From Engraulis encrasicolus (taxonomy: Eukaryota > Chordata > Actinopteri > Clupeiformes > Engraulidae), in contig NC_085876.1 of the NCBI RefSeq assembly GCF_034702125.1, positions 12,894,253 through 12,958,252 of the forward strand: 64,000 nt of DNA, given 5' to 3'. Shown piece by piece: positions 22,713-35,354 of this stretch. How positions within the stretch are numbered: position 1 is the first letter of the stretch; the number at the start of each line of letters is the position of its first letter. The notes beneath the pieces are model-generated. The model saw only the letters and a list, made by a program, of their open reading frames with translations, did not search any database and had not been told where the DNA came from. A program made the translations under genes and the position numbers.

Positions 22713-24215
22713 AGTTGGCACGTGTCCTTTTCACAGATCGGAGTCATGCTTGTGATCTCTCTAACAGTCTTTGAATGAAGTTTATAGGTTAAATTTTTCA
22801 GGCACAAATGGACCTCCGTGTGGGACATGCGCTGATCTCTTGAAAAATGCACTTTTCCAAAGACTGGGATTCTCCATAGAGCCAGGTCTGTTTTTTTTAC
22901 AAACCTGCCATTTAAAAAGTATTGGGAGTTGGGAGATGAAACTTTCACAATTTGGAGACATCCCATAGAGCTCGCTAACAACGCGTCAACTAAACTTCTA
23001 GGTGAAAGTGTTGATGTTTTATGACCGAAAAAGCCTCCTACACTCTAATCTTTAGAGTGGCGGAACTTTGGTTCATGGAGGTTCCACCACTGTTTTCAAT
23101 GGAGACCCAGGCTTTCACAAAATCGCCAAAAACGGGAAAACGACAAGAGACACGGAGAAGCCTATAACGAGACGCGATCTCCAAGCCGAGCCGGTCGTTT
23201 TAGTGTTTGAACGGTGTCTCTATCTCGAAAGGCCTAGGAGGAGATCCATTTTCTATTTTTACTGTCCCCCTGCACAAGAGAACCAATAATAAATAATTAA
23301 CAGGACTTAGAGATTACTATAAACGGGCCTTGCTCTGCAAGAGCTCTGCTCTTGCTCCGCAAGCCCGCTTAATAATGTGCTTCTTTTTGTCTTTCTTTAC
23401 CGGCATTCAATTGGGTCTCACCTGTTGCTAGGTAGATTTTAATTTCCGAGGTTTTCAGAAAGAAATATAACAGTAACACTACCTATTATTGAACTGTGGG
23501 GGCACTGTAACCTCCTAGAGTTACTTCCTCACTTTTCTATTTGGTAGGTCTATATATGGGTATTTCCAAGGACAACTTACAACGCCACATTAATGGTACA
23601 AGCTTTAACAGCCCCTTGGTCTTGGTCTTATTTTCATCACCACACCACTTTTAATCTTTTGCAATGGCCATAGGCTAAAACACACACAGGTGCATAAATA
23701 GGCTATCTATGGTAGGCCTAACACAAATCCACAGTGATGCATACGCATGAGAAACACACATTTACAATGCTCTGTGTCATGTGTGTGTGTGTCTGTCTCT
23801 CTGTCTGTGTGATTAACCAGATATAACTGAGGGATGTATAGAGTAAATACATTGTATTCAGTACTCTCAATCTTTAAAGGTCGCCAGTTACCACCATTTT
23901 AGATTATATGTTGCCAACAAAAATGACGCCTAAATTATTCTACCACCGAGGATGACACTGGGGCGTTTTCTCACCAGGTGGGCAAGGCAAAGCATAGTTT
24001 CCAGTAGGCCTCCTTCAGGGCTATTACGTAGTCTGACACAATACCAGGTCAGTATAGGACTTCCTGGCTGGACAAGTTGTTGTGCAGTGTGCGTACCAGA
24101 TATACTGCAGTAAAAACTGCATGACAATCCCAAATCATCCAGGTCATGTTTTGTTACCATATTATAATATTAAGAGCCTCACGTCACCACAATGCCACGT
24201 TCTAATGTAAGTCAT
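22713..24215. other. Gene-free stretch upstream of psmb8
   Basis: 22713-23373 ends with a GCAAGCCCGCTTAATAATG terminus that is inverted relative to the start of the preceding repeat, so it may belong to the same element. From 23374 to 24215 I see only a short TG/CTGT run near 23780 and nothing coding. Confidence 0.4.
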
Positions 24216-24609
24216 TGACTACGTTTGCATGAGACATTTAATCCAGAATTAACTCACTTTGATTCTGAATAAAGCTTAATTCCTCTTTGAAAACATCATG
24301 CAAACACTTCACAATTCGTAATTAAATGAAAGACCAAAGTAAACTCGACAGAACTATTCATTCGGAATTAAAAACGTCATGTATCTCTTAGTGGGATATG
24401 TTAACATTCAGTGGTATACAAAAGTATAGTTACACTCATTTTCATACACATATACTGCACAGTGTTTAGCTTTGTTAGTCAGTGTCTGTCTGTAGTCCTC
24501 CCTGTTCACCTGTGGATGTTCAGTGTGTGTCTTGTTCCATGTATTTGTGAAAAAAAAACAATAAAAAGTAAATTACAAAAAAAAGAAAAACGTCATGTAA
24601 ACGTAGCCA
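24216..24609. mobile_element. Short TIR element (CTACGTTTACATG ends)
   Basis: The left end reads GACTACGTTTGCATGAGAC and the right GTCATGTAAACGTAGCCAT, an inverted pair. The inner left part has ATTAA-rich words repeated inversely (CCAGAATTAACTC against CATTCGGAATTAAAAACG). Non-coding, probably a MITE; a separate AT-rich insert may lie at 24400-24590. Confidence 0.6.
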
Positions 24610-27600
24610 TTGTACGGTGCCCGACAGGGACCGGACAATATCTTTTTCAGGGGGTTAAGGCCCCTGCACATTACATGCGGTAATACGAATCCGGTTTGAC
24701 CGTTAACCATTCATTGTCTATGGAGAACCGCATTCCGTATGCGGTTGGGGTCCGGACAGTCCGGTGCGGAAGAAAGTCCGCATCCGAGAGCCTCCGCATA
24801 CGTTCAAATATTTGAACTCGTCCGGAAAATACCGTGCCTGATCGTGCGGTAAAGAGAGCTGTTGCTATGGTGATGATAAACACTTTAGGAATTCCCGCGG
24901 ATCTTCTAAAAAAATAATAGATAAATATCAAAATTACGCCGTTTTAAGCTGTTAAAAACGGCGATAATGTCCAAACTTTATGATTATATAATGCACACTA
25001 TATGGGTGGACAAGAAAACAAGCCGTTTATGATTTGATACGAAATAATGAAAACCAAATTCATCATCAAACACTGCAATACTTTTCACACATGATCTTTA
25101 TGAGTTACACACTACAAAAAAGTGGAACGAAGCGTTCTTAGTGTTCAAATAAAGAAGTTTGGAGGCATTTTCTGCTCCATCCGCATGTTTCAAACCATCC
25201 ACTACTAGACCTTGCTTGCGGGAGTTTTTCTGAGGTAATACGGTGTCCACTAGGTGATGCGGTGACCGTATTGCCCAGTGTGCAGCAGGCTTTACAAGAA
25301 AGCGTTCTCTCACTTTGCAAAACGTGCTCTCACTTTATTAAATCGCGCGCTTGTCTAAATGAAGCGCGTGCACGTTTGCCTACATTGTAAACTCGTCTTC
25401 CTGAAACCGTGCGCTCGCTGCCATGCAGTCGAGCCCAAGGTGTATACCTCGCGAGCACAATTTACAAAAGTGTGCCCACGATTTGTAAAATGTGCTCAGG
25501 TCATTCTGAATGCAAAGAATATATCATAATTGCTTTAAAACATTAGCACGTTTTATAAATCGTGGGCACGTTTTATGAGTCGTGCTCTCGAGATTAGTTA
25601 TGCTTAGTGTGGGTACGATTTCTGTAAATGTGCCCCCATTTTGAGATGGGATTTTTTTTTTTTTAATTGAGAGCGCCAAATAAAAAAAACACAAGTTTTC
25701 TTATGTGAGTTCTCGTTTTGTTAGATTGTGCCCACGTTTAGTGCACACAAATCCATTGGCCCTTGTTTCCCACTTCGTACACAATCGTGTCCTACTGCCA
25801 TTCACAAGAAAAGAGCGCATATCAGCATGTTGAGCTAGATTTATGCTTCGGACGCATAGCCTCTGCGTCTGTCCGTCCTGTGTCTGAGTCCACGCCCCCC
25901 GCACAGAGGCTCTGCGCCTGTCGTCGAGCGCCTCGAAAAAATTCTAACTACATCGTCGGACAGACGCGGAGGACGCAGACAAAAAAGAGGCTATGATTGG
26001 TCGTCGGTTGCTACATCCTTGTTCTTGTGGCAGCGCAATGCAGGTAGTTTGCGAGAGCAGAGCTGTATTCTTTCTGTTAAAAACTATATTAATGCCTTTT
26101 GTGTAAATGTGTGTAAATACACAAAGAATCAGTTGAACACTCGAGGCACAATGCCTGCGGTTTTACTACTACTGTAGCTTCCTCCACCGAATGTAAACAC
26201 ACATCGTCAGAATCAACTGTTTACATGCTTGCATTTTCTGCTCGTGAAAACAGACTGGGTATGTCAAATAAGGATACCAGTACATTGCCTTTGCAGTTTG
26301 TGAAAATACTTAGCTAACCGGGCTAGAAAGCAACATTGCTTAATAATGGCCGCAGTGTTTGCAATGTAGTGAAGGTTATCGCACCATTTCAAATGTGGCT
26401 CGCGACGAGACCTCGGACCTTGGAGATCTCGCAGAGGCATGAATACAAAGTTGGTTCGTGGCCACTCCCACGCGACTTTTCACACGCACAGTTGCTGAAG
26501 TCTAATCTAACCTTTAGGCGGCTGACAGACCTGTCATTCTCCAGTCTAGCCGATTCATCAAGTCAGCTCCTCTGGCCAGCCCATTAAACTGCATTGTTTC
26601 CCCCTCCAAATGATCGTGCAGTCCAATCACTGCCAGTCATTTGGCATATTGATTAGCCAACGTGGGGGAAAACAAGCAATGTCATGGGCGGGCCCATAGT
26701 TGCTGACTTAGTCCATACCTGGCACACACCCGCACCAAAGAGAGATATACCATTTCCTAATGTGAAGTGTTCTGGTCTTGGTAGTCTAATAGGCTCCTTC
26801 GTGATGAAGCAGTGCTGCTTTCACCGGCAGAGTGCATGAGCACTTTGCCAGTTTGATGGATTGCAATGCATCAGACTGGCAAAGTGAGCATGCGCCCTGC
26901 CAAGCCAAAGCTGCACTGCTTCATCACGAACGAGCCCAGTGATTGGATATTCCGTAGAGTCCACCAAAGAGTATCCAATCACTGGGGGTTTCACGCACAA
27001 CCAAGTCCACTTGACATCGGGAAATTGAGAGAGAGAGTGAGTGCGCACGTGCGCGCTAGGGAGAAAGGGGTGGAGGAGAGAGAGAAAATAGGCTCGGACG
27101 CAACCAAGCAGGAACTTGCTTGATTACAATGAGATTTGCTTGGTCTAATAAAGGTGGGGTTGAATGCTTGGGAAACAAGATGGACAGTTTTTTCTAAAGT
27201 GATTTCCCAAGACATACAAAAATGCTGCTTCCTACTTGAAGCAGCCAGTGAACTGTCTCACAGCCATGTGGACTACACCCGCAATTTACGTCAGATAGAT
27301 GAATGCCAATCAGGGTAGATTACCCATGCCAGAGCAGTAGCTCTTACCTCACTGCGCGGCTGCTTAGCAAAAATGTTGTTCCGCGATGGTTTAATGCCAT
27401 GTGATATGACTGCGGCGCAGAGGTCACTCCCATATGCCGCATCGTGGACAGAAATTCTGACCAGGATGCTTCACGCTGACACAGTGGGCATGCTCGCTGC
27501 CTAGCAAACTTGCTGCCTGGCGAGAAAAACGCTGTCACGAACGTGTCTAATGACAGTGAGAGAACATTCGGAGATGGGCCTGTGGCATGTAATAAACATG

Positions 27601-28599
27601 GTATACCATGAACTCTAATTAAAATGGGGATTAGGCTAGAACATAATGTTTAAGTTAAACTCGTCATTTAGTCCTCTGGGCATAATTGTCTGGAGAGTGA
27701 AAATCCAGTATGCTTCACGTCTTTTCAGCAGTAGCCTGGTCATGCTCTTTGATGAATTTGAAGCCTAGTCATGCTCTTTGAAAAATGCATATTCGTGAGC
27801 CTTGCCCTCTACGAGATTAGAACAAAATGAAAAATGTATAGATGCTTGCTATATCTATAGCTGTCTGTGGCCTTGCATAATTTGCGATTATTAACAGGGG
27901 GCGATATCTCTCCTCTGTTTTCACATGAGAATGGCATCTTATAGGCCTATCTAAAACAGTCCCATAGTATACCATTACAAAGGCTACTTAGAAATAGCGA
28001 CTATTCTAATATTTTACCAGAACGACATGTGCCCGTGAAGTAAGGACCCCTTCATGTCCGCAGCCTACACGGACTGGCGTGCGCCCTCTGTCCATGGTGC
28101 TGAAATTGCGGCACTACTCTATGTGAAACAAGTTACCATTTCATGTGGGGATAGCCAACAGGCTACAAAAAGACCAAACTATAAATAAGCTACTGGTGTA
28201 GCCTTTGCCGACATAACGAGAAATAATGTGGTCACTGCATGCATGGCGTCAAACGTTTCCTACTTCTAGTGCAAAACTCCTAGGCTAACTCATAGCATGG
28301 TCCGAGATAAATGGCACTGTTGTAAAAATGACATATAGCCTATTTTCAATGTCAGTTCACTGTCCAGTAGGCCTATTACATGCAACTTCTATAAAGCTCA
28401 TCCACACTGCACGTCACAAAATAATAACCCAGGCGGCGGGACTATTTTGATTAGGCCTATATTCCCTCCAAAAATGTCAGAATCTCACAAAAATCAGTTA
28501 TTTGCATTGTCCGTAATTACACCAAACGAAAATCAAGGGTTAAATCACAATATAGCAAAGCAGATTCTCCTCCTACATCAACCAAAAGCTATAAGCTGG
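24610..28599. other. Long gene-free stretch with degraded repeats
   Basis: No cellular gene is recognised in four kilobases. 24655-24905 is CpG-rich and repeats CCGGAC/GTCCGG words. 25320-25610 repeats CGTGCTCTC and AATCGTGGGCACG-like words in both orientations. 25840-25985 holds inverted GACGCAGA/TCTGCGTC words. 26786-26937 is an imperfect inverted repeat with TTCGTGATGAAGCAGTG at its outer ends. 26934-26990 is a short hairpin core (CCAGTGATTGGATATTC with AGTATCCAATCACTGG) that recurs inside a longer hairpin at 36862-37017. Confidence 0.45.
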
Positions 28600-29697
28600 T
28601 AGCCTAGCGAGCCAGACCTGTACAGCAAAAAGCTGTACAGGGGTCTAGGGGAGCTGGGAGAGAGTGTGGGCGGGATAAACGGTTGTCTTGTCACTCAACG
28701 TCACGCAATAGGATGGTGGAACAACCAATCTTCTGTGTAACGTCACAGCTGTCTTTCACAACGTACACGCGACACGCCCCTTTGTAGGTGAAGCGGCAAC
28801 TCCGAGCCGTCGTAGCAGTGAATGCGTGTGATCACCACAGCCACAAATAAGTTTCTGAATAAATCGTGTTTTCACTTACACAGTTAAAAAATGCCTCGTT
28901 TTCAACCACACGGCCCTCCTTGATCAACCAGCGAAATGTTGAGCAATTTGGGGCTTGTTAAATGGTTATATTTATGATAGTTGTCAACATGGCATGTTCG
29001 GTGTTAGCTAGCTAGCTGTATGCATATAACTAATACACGGCTGGATACCTAGCTCTGTGTAATTGACGACAGGTTGGCTAGCCGCTAGCTAGGTAGACTA
29101 GGTGTCATTCCCATCTGTTTACTAAGATACTTAAAGACTTTCAAAGCTCCCAAATGTCTCGTTTTTAATGACATGGACCTTATTAGAATTTGGGGCAGGC
29201 ATATAATACAAGGCTGGATACCTAGCTCTGTGTTATTGACGACAGATCTTATTAGAAATTGGGGCAGCAATTTCATTCTACACCTACAGTAGTGGTCTGA
29301 TAATAGCGTGTGACTATCTGGTTCTGTAAAATGCTCAAATTAGCTTACCGAGCTAGTTTAAAACATCGAATGATCAAATGGTAATGTGTTGTGATCTATT
29401 TGTGTCCGATAAGTTCATGGTGTATTATTACATCAATCCATGTCAGCCACGAAATATATTATCATCCAGGCTTTTTAAATTAATTAAACACTTTCGTGCT
29501 GTACGTAGCACGGAGGCCACCATGTTTCTTCTTAGAAGAAAGTTTCCTGTTTACTAGGTAGCCCGGCCCCCCTCGCGATTTGATTGGCCCTGTCATCGGA
29601 TAACTTTCAGCCTCGCTAAACGACCGGGGTCCGCTAGACTGCCCCCGGGAGCAAATTCATTTTGCGGTCGCTAGGGGCGTCTAGATTTCTAGGCTAG
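28600..29697. mobile_element. Putative non-coding DNA transposon, TAGCCTAG ends
   Basis: The left end reads GGTAGCCTAGCGAG and the right end, reverse-complemented, ACTAGCCTAGAAATC, sharing TAGCCTAG. The outer 150 bp at each side is GC- and CpG-rich; the middle is AT-rich and contains an imperfect duplicate (TGGATACCTAGCTCTGTG at about 29041 and 29215). No coding capacity recognised. Confidence 0.45.
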
Positions 29698-29809
29698 TAA
29701 AATGGTAATGTCATTAGTGTCATCAGAACAATTTTCACATTTTCAAAGATACATATTCATAATGTAATAGTGTCAGTGCATACATAGAAAATATTACAAA
29801 ACTAGTTAC

Positions 29810-30165
29810 GGTTCCAGTTCGTGATCCGGATCACCACCAGAATTTAATCACTTGTTCCTTGGGTCATTACTAACAACTCCACAAAGTTTTGTCCAAATCA
29901 GTTGATTCGTTTTTGAGTTATCCTGCTGACAGAATCTTTTAAAAAGTCCTGGTTCCGGTTCGTGATCCGGATCACCACCAGAATTTAATCACTTGTTCCT
30001 TGGGTCATTATCAACAAAGAAATAGATTTCTTTGTTATCAACAAACCCACTAAGTTTTGTCCATATACAGTGATTAGTTTTTGAGTTATCCTGCTGAAAA
30101 ACAGACAGATGGACAGACAAACAAACCAACACGACTGAAAACATTACCTCCTTGGCGGAGGTAAA
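29810..30165. repeat. Dispersed repeat, two tandem copies of the family at 1-205
   Basis: 29810-29932 and 29933-30165 each carry the CCGGATCACCACCAGAATTT and GAGTTATCCTGCTGA segments, the second continuing through the CAGACA-rich part to a CCTCCTTGGCGGAGGT palindrome. A short duplication of AAATAGATTTCTTTGT occurs near 30020. Confidence 0.65.
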
Positions 30166-30239
30166 AAAAAAACATTTGAACTCAATATCTTAATTTAGGC
30201 CTATAAGTGCATCTAATTGGTGGATCCAAATGGTCTCCC

Positions 30240-30801
30240 GTTCGTTGAGCATGGATACGGTCACCACCTTTATCTAGAGATCTAATATGTTCCAATGCCT
30301 CAATATTTCACAAGGAGAAGGAGTCATTCTTACTATGCACTCGCGCAAAGTCCTGAGCCTGGTAGTCTGCATTACAGGTGCGTATAGCATACTTGTGTTC
30401 CGCAAGTCGGTCACGTAGGCCTATAGGCGTCTCTTTGTGCGACCTACATAGAATTTAGGCACGGGCAGGACTGGCGGTAAATTACAAACGTGGTGTTGCA
30501 ATTTATAAAATATTTCATTTTGTATTCTTTCTTACATTTAAAATCACTGAATGCTTGAGGGGATAACATAGCTGCTGTGAGGACAACACCGGTAGACACC
30601 CACAGGTCTCTTCAGCCAACTCTCTTTTCTTTCTGGTGGGAGATGGCTGTGTACCAGTTTGTCACGTAGTGTGGGAGCTCTTTTATACGAGACTAATGGG
30701 GGTTCAGGAAAAACCTGTTGCAGCTCAGGGTCAGAGTTGATAATGGCCAAATTATCCTTTAAAATGCGCTTCACCTGTTTAGCCTCAGTACTGCGTAACA
30801 A
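30240..30801 (-). pseudogene. Second Penelope-like GIY-YIG remnant
   Basis: The minus-strand frame at 30801-30544 has the linker preceding the endonuclease in this family: VFPEPPLVSYKRAPTLRDKL, then GVYRCC. Frame-shifted sequence down to about 30240 carries a KFYVGRTKRR-like block. It parallels the copy at 13405-13803 (PPVSFRRAPTLKDRL, then FYIGRTKRR). Several frame breaks show that it is dead. Confidence 0.7.
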
Positions 30802-31064
30802 AAAAGGGACGAGATTTTTTTGTTTCTGTTGCGACCCTTCTTAATTAAAGTGTCAGAGCGATTCAGAGCATGCACACTTAAATGAGCTCGCTCAACCGTC
30901 TCACACCTGTAAGCTTGTTTCCTGAAGCGGTCTAGTCTAGTGGGATCTCCATGGTCCCAATAGTGTAACCCAGAAATGTTAAGTACCCCAAAGTTTCATT
31001 GCAGAAATATCATCCATGGGCCTAATTGATAGAATTTAGCTTGGTTGCCTAAAGTTGCACTGTA

Positions 31065-31680
31065 ACACCCACCAACGTGATAACCTCCCACCAATGTAGG
31101 CCTAAAAACCCTGCCAACATAATAAAAAAGTGCATTTCAGACGTCGCCCAGCCAAAGTCATAATTTCCTGGCAACGTAATAATTCTTGTCTCCTGCCAAC
31201 GTAATACTGGTAATACACAGCTTCCTACCAACGTAATGATTATTACGTTGGCAGAAAATTATTACGTTGGTAGGAAGTGTGACACCCACCAATGTAATAA
31301 TTTCCCAACAACGTAGGCCTAATGACCCTGCCAATGTAATAAAAAAGTGTGCATTTCAGACTTAATAGCCTGACGAACGTAGTAATTTCCTGCCAACATT
31401 CTTGCCTCCTGCCAACATAGTGGACAACTTTCTGCCAACATAATTACGTTGGCAGGAAATTACTACGTTTGTGGGAAGTGTGTAACATCCACCAATGTAT
31501 TAACTCCCACCAACGTAATCACCCTGCCAACATAATAAAAAAGTGCATTTCAGACGTCGCCTAATAGCCCGGCCAACGTAATAATTTCATGCCAACATAA
31601 TACACAGCTTCCTTATTACGTTGTGGAGAAGTCTTACATTTTGTTACATTTTGTCCCACTAATGTAATAACTTTGATCAT
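31065..31680. repeat. Tandem array, ~210-bp units rich in CCAACGTAATAA words
   Basis: Units begin near 31070, 31283 and 31490 and each runs through CACCAACGTGATAAC-like, CCCTGCCAACATAATAAAAA and AGTGCATTTCAGACGTC-like segments. Within units, ACGTAATAA and TTATTACGTTGG occur in both orientations, so single strands could fold into many small hairpins. An inverted partial copy is at 33060-33180. Confidence 0.75.
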
Positions 31681-31929
31681 TTGTTCAATAGATTCCACTG
31701 GGCAGTAGGTTTTAATTTGTATTGAAGGGGCCAAGACATTTCAGGATTTTTGTGTTCCTTAATGACATTCTCATCTCTTATCTGACACATGTAACGGTAC
31801 ACATAGTTTTGAGCAATAATACAAATGTAAATGGGGCACACACCCACTCCCACGCACCCACACCCTAGCAGGCACAGGCAGTGTGATGATGTGACACCCC
31901 AGGGTTGAGGGGTGCGTTCTGTTACATTA

Positions 31930-32100
31930 GTGTTTCTCAATGGGGCTCTACAGCCCTTGGGGGGCATTGACAAAGACACAGCTGAGAGGGGGTCGTGCTT
32001 AGTTGTATTAGTCCATTTCATTTTCTGAAACTGAGGGGGCGTTGTTATGCTTATGATGAGGTCAGAGGGGTGTTTATTCAAAAAAGGTTGAGAACCACTG
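31930..32100. mobile_element. hAT-like MITE with target duplication
   Basis: Ends are GTGTTTCTCAATGGGG and GGTTGAGAACCACTG, and both sides are flanked by TGTTACATTA (31920-31929 and 32101-32110). The flanking repeat contains the 8 bp typical of hAT. Confidence 0.8.
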
Positions 32101-32279
32101 TGTTACATTAATGTGCCTGGCTCTTTCATTCCAGTCAGAGCACACGTGATGCATTGTAGAAATGACAAGTCTCTCAAAGAGCCAAAAGCTCTCTGGCGAA
32201 TCTGTTGGTAACAAAATAGTTCTAGGCTAATCCTAGGTTTCTTGAAGGTTCTCAAGCAAAAGTAGCTTACTATGAAACT

Positions 32280-32450
32280 GGGGTCCATTTCTCGATTCTA
32301 ACGTTGCTAACCGTCTTAAGACCGTCTTAAGACGTAACACCATTCCCTTGGATTTAGTGGTGAGCGTCGCTGTCAAGACAGAATTGAGTCGCTCTTACGA
32401 AGGACGTTGCTACTATCGTTAGCAAAGACGTTTTCGAGATACGGACCCCT
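32280..32450. mobile_element. Short palindromic MITE
   Basis: Left GGGGTCCATTTCTCGATTC and right TTTTCGAGATACGGACCCC are inverted ends; inner CTAACGTTGCTAAC and GTTAGCAAAGACG also pair. Non-coding. Confidence 0.7.
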
Positions 32451-33185
32451 GGTCCATTCATTGCATTACACTTGTACCACACTTCTGCAGAACATTAAGG
32501 GAGCTTGAATTACTGAACTTTTTGACAGTCCTGCAGTATAGTGACAAAAAGCTGGAAAGATCAAAAGATCAAGTGCATGAGAATAGGCCAGCTTTTCAGG
32601 TCCTGACCAGCATACAGACACTTAATAAGATATTTATGATAATAAGTAAAATACGTCCCACGTTCTTGGGCGAATAAACACAGAACAATCTGAAGAGTTA
32701 TGTCCTTTGCTTCCTTTATTAATTTATGGTTTATGTGGGATTCAGATAAGAACTGTGAAAACCATTAGGTGATAGTGTGAGCGCGTCTTCTTTACTTAAT
32801 AAGTATAACATAACATAATAATATAATATAATGTTGCATTATGTGTATTTTTAGTCCGTTTAGAAAAGGAGGGGAGGGGGAACATGACATGGCAATTTTC
32901 CTGCCATTAAAAGAAATGGGTCAAATTTATAAAAACTAAACAAACCCTTTAAGTTTAACTGAATTAGGGTTGCACTTGCATGTAGACTTTGTCGCCATTA
33001 AACTTTGTTGCCATCACTATTTCTCTGTATCATTTTTCAAAACTATGTGATTATAGTTGGGCTATTACGTCTGAAATGCACACTTTTTATTACATTGGCA
33101 GGGTTTTTACGTTTGTGGGAAGTTATTACGTTGGTGGATGTCACACTTCCCACCAACGTAATAATTTTCTGCCAACGTGTTGCAG

Positions 33186-33411
33186 AAAGCTAAAGAGGGA
33201 GCATGTCGCTAAGCTAGTGAAAGTCAATGGATCCGTGTAGCATACTACATGCTACAGTGATGCATTGACTTTCACTAGCTTAGCTACATACTCCCTCCTT
33301 TAACTTGTCTTAAAGCAAGACAACGCTTAACATGAAAAATAAGACACTTTATAAACCCCGGCCAACAATTTTAACTGTATTAAGCCCCAAAATAGTGGCA
33401 TACCCCTTTAA
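33186..33411. mobile_element. Partial copy of the long-hairpin MITE
   Basis: It matches the right two thirds of the hairpin element at 34843-35190, including the GTGAAAGTCAATGGATCC and GACAACGCTTAACATG segments, and ends at the same CCCCTTTAAGG terminus. Confidence 0.8.
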
Positions 33412-34842
33412 GGTAAGACTACAACAGGTGAATGTGCTAAAAAATTAAAATAATAGATCACCATGAAACTTTCTCAGTTGATTACTGATGATGAGAGAAA
33501 AAAAACAAATGTTTTGTTGTTTTTCTTATTTCGATGTTTAGATGTGCAAATGAGGGCATACATCATCCATTATGCGCTAATTTGCATACGCACCAAATCA
33601 CCTTCATATGGTGAACTCGGGCTCAAAATAACTTTTCTGTGGGCAAAATATGTATATTTGGGTGTTGAGTTGGTGGAAACCTTCTGAGGAACCTGGTCAA
33701 GAGGGAGTTTTGACCTGGATACATGCCCCATGCGATATACAGTATAGGCCTATATAGGCTATTTATTACATACCGCAATGTATACAGCACACACATACAT
33801 TCAGTGAAGCAGAACTATATAGAGTATGCCTGTGTACACAAACACAAAACAACTATAGAAGAGACATTTACTGGTCTGAGGAAAGGCTTTAAGGCCTAAA
33901 ATAGCACATACTGTAGACTGTATACGTTTTTGGAACAAAATATAATATAACAGACTTTCATTATACAACTTGCAGAATAACTACAGTATGCACACACACA
34001 CACACTACATGGGTGACTCCAAACAGCTCTCCATTGACCTTAACATTGACAAAAGTTATCTGGAGGTTTATATCATCCTACTCTAGTCAGAAACATAATA
34101 CAAAAGTTGAAAACCAGTAATGGTCTTTGTGGTATATTTTTTGTAAATCATATAGTGTGCTCAATGCAATTGGGCAGAAGGATTGTGTTAAGGGGCTGGA
34201 TTGCTAGGTATTATAAACCTTATTTAAGTAGTTAACTCCTCTGAAACTCCAGAAGATTATTCAAAAGAATGCTCAATAGTCACACGGTTGCACAATTGAA
34301 GTGAAGCCATGCCTGGGTTATTGACTTATGTAGAGCAATGATTGTAAGCACACTGTTCAAAATCCACCCAGGATTTCATGCAGGAGCAAAAGTACATTGT
34401 GGGATAGTCATCCCAGTCTTAAAAAATGAAAACAAATGGAAGGAAGACAAGAATGCTGACTGTATTTTTTCCAATGACTATCCACACAACCTTAAATTCT
34501 AAATGCCCGACTTCTGGGACTTGTCTGCTTATAGAACCTTCCACAGCCCATTGCATCAGCAAACGTAGGCTCTACTAAATATTACTAGAATATTTAGCGT
34601 ATGCCCATTCAGGGTGCCCAATCATTCAATTATTGTATACTGTATATGCACACGCACACATTGAATATTTACAAAGACCACATAGCCTTCACCATCCCCA
34701 TAGGCCTAAGTTTTTTTGCATTTTCTTCAGCACATGTGTATCCTGCAGCAAGCATATCACTGGCCTAATGCGCATGTTATTTTGTGCGATGTTGGCTGTT
34801 TTGGATTTGTTCACTGTATACTGTATGTGTATGCACCTTTAA

Positions 34843-35190
34843 AGGGGTATGCCACTATTTTGGGGCTTAATGCAGTTACAATCGTTGGCTGGGGTTTATA
34901 AAGGTGGTAAAGTGTCTTATTTTTCATGTTAAGCGTTGTCTTGCTTTAAGACAAGTTAAAAGAGGGAATATGTCGCTAAGCTAGTGAAAGTCAATGGATC
35001 CATGTAGCATGCTACAATGCTACACGGATACATTGACTTTCACTAGCTTAGCGACATATTCCCTCTTTTAACTTGTCTTAAAGCAAGACAACGCTTAACA
35101 TGAAAAATAAGACACTTTACCACCTTTATAAACCCCAGCCAACGATTTTAACTGTATTAAGCCCCAAAATAGTGGCATAACCCTTTAAGG
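34843..35190. mobile_element. Long-hairpin MITE, almost perfect palindrome
   Basis: The first half, from AAAGGGGTATGCCACTATTT, is followed by its near-exact reverse complement ending AAATAGTGGCATAACCCTTT. The centre lies near 35015 (TGTAGCATGCTACA). The whole element could fold into one hairpin of about 170 bp. No coding capacity. Confidence 0.9.
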
Positions 35191-35288
35191 CTGTTTGGCA
35201 TGGAACATGTAATTCATCCTTCTAGGTCAACACTACCTCTTGACCAGGTTCCTCAAAAGGTTTTTACCAACTCAACCTCCAAGTAGGC

Positions 35289-35291
<3 letters not shown>

Positions 35292-35352
<61 letters not shown>
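35292..35352. repeat. (TG)n microsatellite
   Basis: An uninterrupted TG run of about 60 bp at the inner border of the right 600-bp arm; the inverted partner arm has only a short CA run at 33993-34005. Confidence 0.95.

Positions 35353-35354
<2 letters not shown>

Noticed and set aside
30966..31680. CRISPR-like repeat array
   Set aside because: Repeats are irregular, occur in both orientations and lie in a eukaryotic nuclear locus; they are transposon subrepeats.
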